A stretch of DNA of 64,000 bases from Sulfuritalea sp. (GTDB lineage: Bacteria; Pseudomonadota; Gammaproteobacteria; Burkholderiales; Rhodocyclaceae). Below, piece after piece: positions 56,699 through 64,000 of this stretch. Each line of letters opens with the position of its first letter. Positions within the stretch are counted from its first letter, which is position 1. Under the pieces are notes generated by a model. The model saw only the letters and a list, made by a program, of their open reading frames with translations, made no database searches and was not told the origin of the DNA. The DNA lies in NCBI GenBank assembly GCA_022842325.1, contig JALHPU010000001.1, positions 62,001 to 126,000 on the forward strand. Reading direction: 5' to 3'. The position numbers and the translations under genes were made by a program.

Positions 56699-56753
56699 AG
56701 TGCACAACTTGTGGAAATGCTGTGGACAAGCTGTGCAAATGCAGTGGATCGAT
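56699..56753. repeat. Five tandem 11-bp repeats (DnaA-box-like, helically phased) upstream of dnaB
   Basis: Contiguous 11-mers begin at 56699, 56710, 56721, 56732 and 56743. Each carries GTGGA or GTGCA at the same place, for example TGTGGAAATGC, TGTGGACAAGC and TGTGCAAATGC. On the minus strand these read TTGTCCACA, ATTTCCACA and ATTTGCACA, each one base from the DnaA-box consensus TTWTNCACA. The 11-base period puts all sites on one face of the helix, directly upstream of dnaB. Confidence 0.72.
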
Positions 56754-56785
56754 TCATGCGGCACACAATCCCGCCGGGGGATACC

Positions 56786-56808
56786 GTCCCGCCACTTCCG
56801 GGCGGGAC
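56786..56808. other. Stem-loop between rplI and dnaB
   Basis: GTCCCGCC (56786-56793) pairs perfectly with GGCGGGAC (56801-56808) over a 7-base loop. It lies just beyond the rplI terminator and no T-run follows. Possibly a backup stop or message-end structure. Confidence 0.45.
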
Positions 56809-56815
56809 ATAAATG

Positions 56816-56851
56816 AAACGGGCCGCCGATGAATCATCGGCGGCCCGTTTT
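56816..56851 (-). terminator. Terminator of the rpsF-priB-rpsR-rplI operon
   Basis: AAACGGGCCGCCGAT pairs with its complement across a small GAATC-type loop (about 15 bp, near-perfect), beginning 17 bases past the rplI stop. The minus-strand tail is TTTCATTTAT; the plus-strand tail is TTTT, so it may act both ways. Confidence 0.8.
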
Positions 56852-56867
56852 CGGGATGTTGCCGGGC

Positions 56868-57317
56868 TCAGTGTTCGCCGAGCACCGACACCGTGACCGT
56901 AGCCACCACGTCGCTATGCAGGACGATCTGCACCGGCGTGTCGCCAATGGCCTTGAGCGGACCGTCGGGCAGACGAATCGCCGCCTTGTCGATCTGGATG
57001 CCCTGGGCCGCGAGTGCCTCGGTGATGTCATGCGCCGATACGGAACCGAACAGACGGCCATCGACGCCGGTCTTGCGCGTGATCTGCAGCATCAGCCCTT
57101 CGAGCTTGCCGGCTTCGGCCTGGGCTGCGGCAATCGCCTCGGCCTGGACGCGCTCGAGTTCCGCGCGCTTTTCTTCGAACACCTTGCGGTTGGCTTCCGT
57201 CGCACGCTTGGCCTTGCCTTGCGGGATCAGGAAGTTGCGGGCATAGCCGTCCTTGACCTTGACCACGTCGCCGAGGCCGCCGAGGTTAACCACTTTTTCC
57301 ATCAGAATGATTTGCAT
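56868..57317 (-). CDS. rplI: 50S ribosomal protein L9
   Basis: 149 residues, full length. The N-terminal domain [36 protein letters not shown] binds 23S rRNA; a long Ala/Glu/Arg helix (about 42-75) leads to the C-terminal domain ([29 protein letters not shown]). Last gene of the S6-PriB-S18-L9 operon, starting 14 bases after rpsR with a GAGGACGAG ribosome site. The terminator is at 56816-56851. Confidence 0.97.
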   Translation of the reverse strand: MQIILMEKVVNLGGLGDVVKVKDGYARNFLIPQGKAKRATEANRKVFEEKRAELERVQAEAIAAAQAEAGKLEGLMLQITRKTGVDGRLFGSVSAHDITEALAAQGIQIDKAAIRLPDGPLKAIGDTPVQIVLHSDVVATVTVSVLGEH

Positions 57318-57331
57318 GGTCTCGTCCTCGC

Positions 57332-57610
57332 TTACTGGTGCAGATCGGTGTAGGGCATCAGCGCCAGGAAACGCGCACGCTTGATGGCCGTCGACAGCTG
57401 GCGCTGGTAGCCGGTCTTGGTACCGGTGATGCGCGCCGGCATGATCTTGGCGTTTTCAGCGATGAAATCCTTGAGGATCTCGACGTCCTTGTAGTCGATC
57501 TCTTCGATCTTCTCTGCGGTGAAGCGGCAGAACTTGCGACGCTTGAACAGGCTGCGGCCCTTGTCGTCCTTGCGCTTTACACCGGTCTTGCTCTTAGGCT
57601 TGAATGCCAT
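57332..57610 (-). CDS. rpsR: 30S ribosomal protein S18
   Basis: 92 residues. A Lys-rich N-terminal extension ([20 protein letters not shown]) precedes the S18 core [29 protein letters not shown] and [31 protein letters not shown]18 binds the 30S platform with S6. The ATG overlaps the end of priB by 17 bases. Confidence 0.96.
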   Translation of the reverse strand: MAFKPKSKTGVKRKDDKGRSLFKRRKFCRFTAEKIEEIDYKDVEILKDFIAENAKIMPARITGTKTGYQRQLSTAIKRARFLALMPYTDLHQ

Positions 57611-57962
57611 TTTCAGTTCCTTCCACGAATTCGACTGTATTCACATGCAGTAGCGGAGTGCGTCGCTTGAGGCTCCTGGCGGCGATAAAGCCAGCCACCC
57701 TGATTCCGTCTCCCGGCTTGGCTGCAAGCAGCACTTGCGCCGGCCGGCCCATGGCTACACAGGCCATCTCGCATTCCACTCTGCGCTCGACATCGGCTTC
57801 GACCTGGGTCGAGACATGCGCGAGGAGAAATTCGAGAACCGGTATTCCGGCAGGGGTGCGGCGCAACGCGCCGCGCTCAAGCAGGCGACCCGACAACTGC
57901 GTCAGGTTGCTCGGCTTATCCTCAGGCGGCAACGGCAGCAGCCGGAGCCTCCACCTTGGCAT
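57594..57962 (-). CDS. priB: Primosomal replication protein N (PriB), start uncertain
   Basis: 122 residues from an ATG at 57962, but that start lies 41 bases inside rpsF and adds a Pro/Arg-rich stretch of about 16 residues not expected in the family. The PriB OB-fold begins at about residue 19: [77 protein letters not shown]. No ATG, GTG or TTG sits where PriB should begin; a CTG at 57905 lies 12 bases after GAGGAT. PriB is a single-strand-binding restart factor that recruits PriA and, with DnaT, DnaB, whose gene follows. Confidence 0.82.
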   Translation of the reverse strand: MPRWRLRLLPLPPEDKPSNLTQLSGRLLERGALRRTPAGIPVLEFLLAHVSTQVEADVERRVECEMACVAMGRPAQVLLAAKPGDGIRVAGFIAARSLKRRTPLLHVNTVEFVEGTENGIQA

Positions 57963-58305
57963 CGCCCTGGGTCAACGAACGCGACTTCTCTTCCTTCATC
58001 ATCGGGGAAGGAGTCACCACCGCCTTGCGGGTTTTCACCGTCAGGTGGCGCAATACGGCATCGTTGAACTTGAACGCGTGCTCGAGCTCTTCCAGGGTCT
58101 CACCGTCGCACTCGATGTTCATGAGTACGTAGTGGGCCTTGTGTACCTTCTGGATCGGATAAGCCATCTGACGACGACCCCAGTCCTCGAGGCGGTGAAT
58201 GGCTCCGTTGCGGGCAGTGACCAGCGTCTTGTAACGCTCGATCATCGCCGGAACCTGCTCGGACTGGTCCGGGTGGACGATAAATACGACTTCATAATGG
58301 CGCAT
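57922..58305 (-). CDS. rpsF: 30S ribosomal protein S6
   Basis: 127 residues from the ATG at 58305, with AAGGAG five bases upstream. [63 protein letters not shown] and [12 protein letters not shown] are the S6 fold. The tail after about residue 100 ([26 protein letters not shown]) is longer than a minimal S6 and charged. First gene of the operon; promoter at 58373-58401. Confidence 0.96.
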   Translation of the reverse strand: MRHYEVVFIVHPDQSEQVPAMIERYKTLVTARNGAIHRLEDWGRRQMAYPIQKVHKAHYVLMNIECDGETLEELEHAFKFNDAVLRHLTVKTRKAVVTPSPMMKEEKSRSLTQGDAKVEAPAAAVAA

Positions 58306-58372
58306 GCAATCTCCTTGTGGTTGAGTGGCAGCCCCCCCGCATGCGTAACGGGTGGAGCAAGGGAAGCCGAGC

Positions 58373-58401
58373 ATTCTAACATGCTGAACGGCCGGAAACA
58401 A
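58373..58401 (-). promoter_or_regulatory. Sigma-70-like promoter of rpsF operon
   Basis: Minus strand TTGTTT (58396-58401), a 17-base spacer, TAGAAT (58373-58378). Leader of about 60 bases before the rpsF ATG, long enough for ribosomal-protein feedback control, though no known S6:S18 leader motif was recognised. Confidence 0.58.
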
Positions 58402-58480
58402 TGGCTGTCAGCTCACCCGAGGACCCGTGCGGCTTGCCCTGCGCCGCCGTTCCGCCGTCAGGATGCCCCGCTGATCACGA

Positions 58481-58513
58481 CCGGTTCGACGGCGACGAGG
58501 TCGCCGCAACCGG
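58481..58513. other. Stem-loop downstream of the CZB gene
   Basis: CCGGTT...CGGCGAC and GTCGCCG...AACCGG pair around GAG with a small asymmetric bulge. It lies just past the CZB gene stop; no T-run, so termination by it is uncertain. The rest of the 119-base gap holds nothing recognisable. Confidence 0.4.
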
Positions 58514-58520
58514 AACACCT

Positions 58521-58970
58521 TCAGCTGCGCTCGGTCGCCTTCGCGTAGAGCCGCACCAGCGCCAGCTGAACGGCATCCGAGTGATGCCGAAAATCCTTTT
58601 TCAGGGCATCTGCCGCCGCAATGGTATTGCCATCGTGGGCATCACCCAGAATGCTGCCGGCACAAATATGGAAATCGGCGTGGATCTTGCGCAGTTGAGC
58701 ATATTCAGGAAAGTCGGCGAACTGGATCTTGCCGGCGCCGTGGATCCATTTTCCCAAGGCACAATTGCTGTCGGCGGCGACGGTCGCCATGCTCAACATT
58801 TCCCCGGCATCGCCGCGAATCTGCGCTTCCAGCCGAGCCTTCCATGCGGCATGAGCCTCCAGCGCGGCTTTCATGTCGAGCCCATGGAGGTGCTGTTCAT
58901 TGGGCGCAAATTCCATTTTCGTCGTCGACTCGCCAGCCAGCGCCCCTTTTAGCCACCCTAGAATACTCAT
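58521..58970 (-). CDS. Stand-alone CZB (chemoreceptor zinc-binding) domain protein
   Basis: 149 residues. The CZB pattern is seen from about residue 33: MKAALEAHAAWKARLEAQIRG (His), then CALGKWIHGAGKIQFADFPEY (Cys-x-Leu-Gly-Lys-Trp) and LRKIHADFHICAGSIL (His-xx-x-His). Three His and one Cys bind zinc in this family. Most CZB domains are attached to chemoreceptors or diguanylate cyclases; here there is only a short N-terminal segment (MSILGWLKGALAGESTTK), which may be an amphipathic helix. A zinc- or redox-sensing role is inferred; partner unknown. ATG preceded by GGGGATCAAG. Confidence 0.85.
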   Translation of the reverse strand: MSILGWLKGALAGESTTKMEFAPNEQHLHGLDMKAALEAHAAWKARLEAQIRGDAGEMLSMATVAADSNCALGKWIHGAGKIQFADFPEYAQLRKIHADFHICAGSILGDAHDGNTIAAADALKKDFRHHSDAVQLALVRLYAKATERS

Positions 58971-58993
58971 CTTGATCCCCCTAAAAACGGGGA

Positions 58994-59023
58994 ATTTTAG
59001 CCGCTACACTCCACCAATAGCAA
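58994..59023 (-). promoter_or_regulatory. Possible promoter of the CZB gene
   Basis: Minus strand TTGCTA (59018-59023), an 18-base spacer, TAAAAT (58994-58999), about 20 bases above the CZB ATG. A small inverted repeat CTAAAA/TTTTAG (58981-58986 and 58995-59000) overlaps it. Confidence 0.45.
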
Positions 59024-59110
59024 CAACGATGAAATGGTTATTGATTGACATGTATTTGTTATTTAAACAGTTCCGCCCGCAGTTAAGAGCTGGCCCGCTC
59101 CGCGCCCAAG

Positions 59111-59299
59111 CTAGCCGCAGTAGCGCAATCCCAGAATGTTCAGCAGCAGTTCCGGCTGCCGATAGGCGCCAAAGGCCAGCGCCGTAACCAGCACCACCGC
59201 CAGCAGGGCGATCACCCAGAGGACGCGACGCGAGCGATCCAGCCGCGACGGCGATGGCGGCGCCTCGGGGGGAGGAGTCAGGTCGTTGGTCAGGTCCAT
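59111..59299 (-). CDS. 62-residue single-span membrane protein, unknown
   Basis: MDLTNDLTPPPEAPPSPSRL (Pro-rich, cytoplasmic side), DRSRR, one hydrophobic helix (VLWVIALLAVVLVTALAFGA, about 26-45), then YRQPELLLNILGLRYCG. The positive DRSRR before the helix predicts the N-terminus inside. It lies between rluF and the CZB gene on the same strand. Unknown function. The membrane helix in a coherent frame supports it; no strong ribosome site was seen. Confidence 0.55.
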   Translation of the reverse strand: MDLTNDLTPPPEAPPSPSRLDRSRRVLWVIALLAVVLVTALAFGAYRQPELLLNILGLRYCG

Positions 59300-59361
59300 C
59301 CGCGCATACTCGGCAAGCTTGCCCGCCAAGTCAAGCCCGTTGCCCCGACGAAAATCGGCAG

Positions 59362-60096
59362 CTAGAACACTTCGCCTTCGCGCAGGAAACGCCACTGCCC
59401 AAGCGGCAGATCGCCCAGGCGGACACGGCCGATGCGCACCCGCTTCAATCCGGTGACGCGCAGGCCCACCAGTTCGCACATGCGGCGAATCTGCCGTTTG
59501 CGGCCTTCGGTCAGGACGAAGCTGAGTTGATCCGGATTGGCCCAGGCGACCTTGGCCGGACGCAGTTGCTTGCCATCCAGTTCGAGGCCGTGATTGAGCA
59601 GTGCCAGCCCGCGCGCATCGAGCGTGCCTTCGACGCGCACCAGGTATTCCTTCTCCACCCTGGAATCGTCGCCGATCAACAGGCGCGCAACGCGACCGTC
59701 CTGGGTCAGAACCAGCAAACCGGTGGAATCGATATCGAGCCGTCCGGCGGGGGCGAGGCCTTTCAGGTGCGTGGACTGGAAGCGCTGATGATCCCCCGCC
59801 ATCTGGGTTTTTGGCGAGATCAGGCTGACCGCCGGCTGATGGCCGTCTTCGGCCTGGCCGGAGACGTAGCTCATCGGCTTGTGCAGCAGAATCGTCGCCT
59901 GCCGCGCCTGGGTCGCGCGCGCTTCCGGCGCCAGGGTGATCACCGCGTCGGCGGCAGCGCGGGTGCCCAGCTGCGTGACCCGCTGGCCATCGACGAACAC
60001 CAGCCCGCGCTCGATATAGGCATCGGCCTCGCGACGCGAGCACAGACCGCGCTCGGCCAGCAGTTTGGAAACCCGGGTACCCTGCGTATCATTCAT
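59362..60096 (-). CDS. rluF: 23S rRNA pseudouridine synthase, RluF-like
   Basis: 244 residues from the ATG at 60096; longer reading only shadows rlmJ. S4 domain ([24 protein letters not shown]), catalytic Asp in [61 protein letters not shown] and LPLGQWRFL. The RQIRRMCE and LPLGxW boxes place it nearest RluF (pseudouridine 2604) in the RsuA family. It lacks the basic C-terminal tail of E. coli RluF. Divergent from rlmJ, 24 bases apart. Confidence 0.87.
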   Translation of the reverse strand: MNDTQGTRVSKLLAERGLCSRREADAYIERGLVFVDGQRVTQLGTRAAADAVITLAPEARATQARQATILLHKPMSYVSGQAEDGHQPAVSLISPKTQMAGDHQRFQSTHLKGLAPAGRLDIDSTGLLVLTQDGRVARLLIGDDSRVEKEYLVRVEGTLDARGLALLNHGLELDGKQLRPAKVAWANPDQLSFVLTEGRKRQIRRMCELVGLRVTGLKRVRIGRVRLGDLPLGQWRFLREGEVF

Positions 60097-60120
60097 GGTC
60101 GCGCATTCTATCCCGCTCCC

Positions 60121-60987
60121 ATGCTCAGCTATCGTCACGCCTTCCACGCCGGCAACCACGCCGACATCCTCAAGCACCTGGTGCTGACGCTGTGCCTGCA
60201 GCACATGAACAGCAAGGACAAACCCTATCTGGTGCTCGACACCCACGCCGGTGCCGGCGTCTACACGATCGATTCGGAGCAGGCGAAGAAAACCGGCGAA
60301 TACCTCGACGGCATTGCCCGGCTATGGAACCGCAACGACCTGCCGGCGCCAATGAAGCCCTACATGGATGCCCTGCAGGTCTGCAGCGGCGGACTGAAGC
60401 TGCGCCGCTACCCCGGCTCGCCCTGGCTTGCCGCGCACTTTGCGCGCGAAATCGATACGCTGCGCTTTTGCGAATTGCACTCGACCGACTTCGCCCTGCT
60501 GCGGCGCCAGTTCCGCGACGGCGGACGCCGCGTCAAGGTCGAGCAGCACGACGGCTTCGAAGCCATGAAGGCAGCCCTGCCGCCCCCTTCGCGTCGTGGC
60601 CTGGTGCTGATCGACCCCTCCTACGAAATCAAGAGCGACTATCTGAAGGCCATAGCCGCCATCAGGGACGGCCTCAAGCGTTTTGCCACCGGCAGCTATC
60701 TGGTCTGGCTGCCCTTCCTGCCCAGCATCGAGGCGCGCGCCCTGCCCGAGAAGCTCAAAAAGCTGCCGGCTGACTGGCTCTACGCCAGCCTCAGCGTGCG
60801 CGGCCCGGCGACCAAGGGCCATGGCATGAGCGGCAGCGCGATGTTTATCGTGAACCCCCCATGGACGCTCAAGAATGCGCTGGAGGAATCGCTGCCCTGG
60901 CTGGTGCAGGTGCTGGCGCTGGACGAGAAGGCAGATTGGACGGTAGAGGTATCGCCTGCCGGAACCGCAAAGCCGCGCGCGGATTGA
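60121..60987 (+). CDS. rlmJ: 23S rRNA (adenine-2030-N6)-methyltransferase RlmJ
   Basis: 288 residues. It opens [22 protein letters not shown], the RlmJ signature, then [16 protein letters not shown] (AdoMet loop), [14 protein letters not shown] (catalytic DPSY), and [12 protein letters not shown]-terminal [29 protein letters not shown] is also typical. It methylates A2030 of 23S rRNA. Only 24 bases separate it from rluF, so the promoters of these two rRNA modification genes overlap. Confidence 0.94.
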   Translation: MLSYRHAFHAGNHADILKHLVLTLCLQHMNSKDKPYLVLDTHAGAGVYTIDSEQAKKTGEYLDGIARLWNRNDLPAPMKPYMDALQVCSGGLKLRRYPGSPWLAAHFAREIDTLRFCELHSTDFALLRRQFRDGGRRVKVEQHDGFEAMKAALPPPSRRGLVLIDPSYEIKSDYLKAIAAIRDGLKRFATGSYLVWLPFLPSIEARALPEKLKKLPADWLYASLSVRGPATKGHGMSGSAMFIVNPPWTLKNALEESLPWLVQVLALDEKADWTVEVSPAGTAKPRAD

Positions 60988-60994
60988 AACGTCC

Positions 60995-62974
<1,980 letters not shown>

Positions 62975-62983
62975 GGGTTCCTG

Positions 62984-63391
62984 TTATAGACAGCTGGCGC
63001 GCATGGCCTCGGGCAGCGGGATCGACTTGCCGGTCGAGGGATTGATCCACACCAGCTTCGCCGCGCCCTCCGAGTAAATGCGCTCGTCGCCCACCAGGCG
63101 CATTTCGTAAAAAGTCGGCACGCTGCTGCGCCCCGGCATGCCGCAGAACATGCGGCAGTCGATGATGCCGGGATAGGTGAAGGGAATCTGGAAGGTGCAG
63201 CTGGCATTGACGATGACCGGGCCCTCGGTCTGCGTCCACGAGGTACCGAAACCGAAGCTCTCCAGCCACTCGATGCGGGTCTGTTCCATGTAGCGGAAAT
63301 AAACGGTGTTGTTGACGTGTCCCATGGCGTCCTGGTCGCCCCAGCGGATCGGCATCCGGTTGCTGTAAACGAGCTTGCGATGGTGTTCCAT
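62984..63391 (-). CDS. Acyl-CoA thioesterase (hot-dog fold, 4HBT family)
   Basis: 135 residues. The 4HBT signature IRWGDQDAMGHVNNTVYFRYMEQTRIEWL holds the catalytic Asp (residue 21) and HVNN; GPVIVNASCTFQIPFTYPGII and KLVWINPSTGKSIPLPEAM complete the single hot-dog domain. It releases CoA from short or medium acyl-CoAs or hydroxybenzoyl-CoA; substrate unknown. First gene of a two-gene unit with acetoacetyl-CoA synthetase, divergent from the ETF-quinone oxidoreductase across a palindrome. Confidence 0.9.
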   Translation of the reverse strand: MEHHRKLVYSNRMPIRWGDQDAMGHVNNTVYFRYMEQTRIEWLESFGFGTSWTQTEGPVIVNASCTFQIPFTYPGIIDCRMFCGMPGRSSVPTFYEMRLVGDERIYSEGAAKLVWINPSTGKSIPLPEAMRASCL

Positions 63392-63423
63392 GGGCCGGAA
63401 GTCCTGAGTGTTATAGAAGACTT

Positions 63424-63439
63424 CACGATTATAATCGTG
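63424..63439. promoter_or_regulatory. Perfect 16-bp palindrome, candidate operator, between thioesterase and ETF-QO genes
   Basis: CACGATTATAATCGTG is its own reverse complement. It contains TATAAT on both strands (63430-63435 plus, 63428-63433 minus), so it could overlap the -10 boxes of both divergent units. It lies 33 bases above the thioesterase start and 28 bases above the ETF-QO start. A TetR- or MarR-type dimer site is plausible; no -35 box is clear. Confidence 0.62.
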
Positions 63440-63466
63440 CGATCAAATCAATCGATCGAGGTCAGC

Positions 63467-64000
63467 ATGCAGCGCGAATCCATGGAGTTCGATGTCGTCA
63501 TTGTCGGCGGCGGTCCGGCCGGGCTGGCGGCGGCGATCCGCCTCAAGCAGATCAATGCCGAAATCAACGTCTGCCTGATCGAGAAGGGCTCCGAAATCGG
63601 CGCCCACATCCTCTCCGGCGCGGTCATGGATCCGCGCGCGCTGACCGAACTGTTACCCGACTGGCAGGCGCAGGGCGCGCCGCTGGACACCGCCGTGACC
63701 CGCGACCGCTTCGCCTTCCTGACGCAGCACGGCTTCGTCGACCTGCCCACCCTGCTGCTGCCCGGCTGCTTCCAGAACCACGGCAATTACGTCATCAGCC
63801 TCGGCCAGCTCTGCCGCTGGCTCGGCGCCCAGGCCGAAGCGCTGGGCATCGAGGTCTATCCCGGCTTTGCCGGCGCCGAAGTGCTCTATGACGACAAGGG
63901 CGCGGTGCGCGGCGTCGCCACCGGCGACATGGGACTCACGCGCGACGGACAGCCCGGGCCCAATCACCAGCCCGGCATGGAACTGCTGGCCAAGTACACG
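63467..64000 (+). CDS. Electron transfer flavoprotein-ubiquinone oxidoreductase, 3' end cut by window
   Basis: 178 residues are visible and the gene runs off the end. MEFDVVIVGGGPAGLAAAIRLKQ is the FAD motif; CLIEKGSEIGAHILSGAVMDPRALTELLPDW and NHGNYVISLGQLCRWLGAQAEALGIEVYPGFAGAEVLYDDKGAVRGVATGDMG are the conserved ETF-QO N-terminal segments. It passes electrons from ETF, hence from acyl-CoA dehydrogenases such as the one at 27249-28436, to ubiquinone. ATG at 63467; a second ATG five codons later is possible. Confidence 0.93.
   Translation, partial: MQRESMEFDVVIVGGGPAGLAAAIRLKQINAEINVCLIEKGSEIGAHILSGAVMDPRALTELLPDWQAQGAPLDTAVTRDRFAFLTQHGFVDLPTLLLPGCFQNHGNYVISLGQLCRWLGAQAEALGIEVYPGFAGAEVLYDDKGAVRGVATGDMGLTRDGQPGPNHQPGMELLAKYT

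Overview
The window reads as chromosomal DNA of a GC-rich betaproteobacterium, most likely from the Rhodocyclales or a close relative. The gene orders rimP-nusA-infB-rbfA-truB-rpsO-pnp, trpS-scpA-scpB-rluB and rpsF-priB-rpsR-rplI-dnaB are typical of that class, and an aerobic aromatic CoA-thioester operon is common in that order. Taxonomy is inferred from gene order and protein likeness only. Genes are dense and often joined by NTGA stop/start overlaps (ATGA, GTGA, TTGA). No prophage, CRISPR array, rRNA operon or intact insertion sequence was seen, and no gene-free stretch exceeds 300 bases.

1-9,975 (minus strand): envelope and exopolysaccharide genes. In transcription order these are a WecA-type sugar-1-phosphate transferase, a Sel1-repeat protein, a lytic transglycosylase, a second Sel1-repeat protein, a strange alanine-rich exported repeat protein with its own promoter, an EpsL-like outer-membrane barrel, a terminator, a Wza-type export protein, a Wzc-type tyrosine autokinase, and its PHP-type phosphatase cut by the window edge. 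10,161-10,237 is tRNA-Pro(UGG).

10,372-25,889: housekeeping. dksA is followed by a perfect bidirectional terminator and a palindromic repeat array, then (minus strand) pnp, rpsO, truB, rbfA, infB, nusA and rimP with a strong promoter and a possible leader attenuator, then rluB, scpB, scpA, trpS, a site-2 protease, a YciO-type protein and RNase AM (rnm).

25,886-32,386 (minus): a predicted operon for aerobic breakdown of an aromatic acid CoA thioester (2-aminobenzoyl-CoA type). It comprises a fused monooxygenase/reductase, SDR dehydrogenase, enoyl-CoA hydratase, acyl-CoA dehydrogenase, RidA deaminase and perhaps an alpha/beta hydrolase, behind a near-consensus promoter carrying two palindromes. 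The CoA ligase is not in the window.

32,585-40,566 (plus): dTDP-L-rhamnose synthesis (rfbBACD), topoisomerase IV (parE, parC) and a 45-residue membrane protein. 40,630-44,684 (minus): alaA-hom-thrC. 44,864-53,533 (plus): a lipid A aminoarabinose (Ara4N) cluster in the order arnT, one ArnE/F-like subunit, arnB, a Phd/PIN toxin-antitoxin pair, arnC, arnA split into two genes, arnD, then a bcp-type peroxiredoxin. ugd is not in the window. 53,630-64,000: phoH, a second palindromic repeat array, dnaB with five 11-bp phased DnaA-box-like repeats upstream, rplI-rpsR-priB-rpsF, a stand-alone CZB protein, a 62-residue membrane protein, rluF, rlmJ, acetoacetyl-CoA synthetase with a thioesterase, and the start of ETF-quinone oxidoreductase across a perfect 16-bp palindrome.

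The least expected elements are the 11-bp phased array at dnaB, the two related palindromic arrays at convergent gene ends (one overlapping the pnp stop codon), the 15-residue-repeat alanine-rich protein, and the toxin-antitoxin pair inside the arn cluster.
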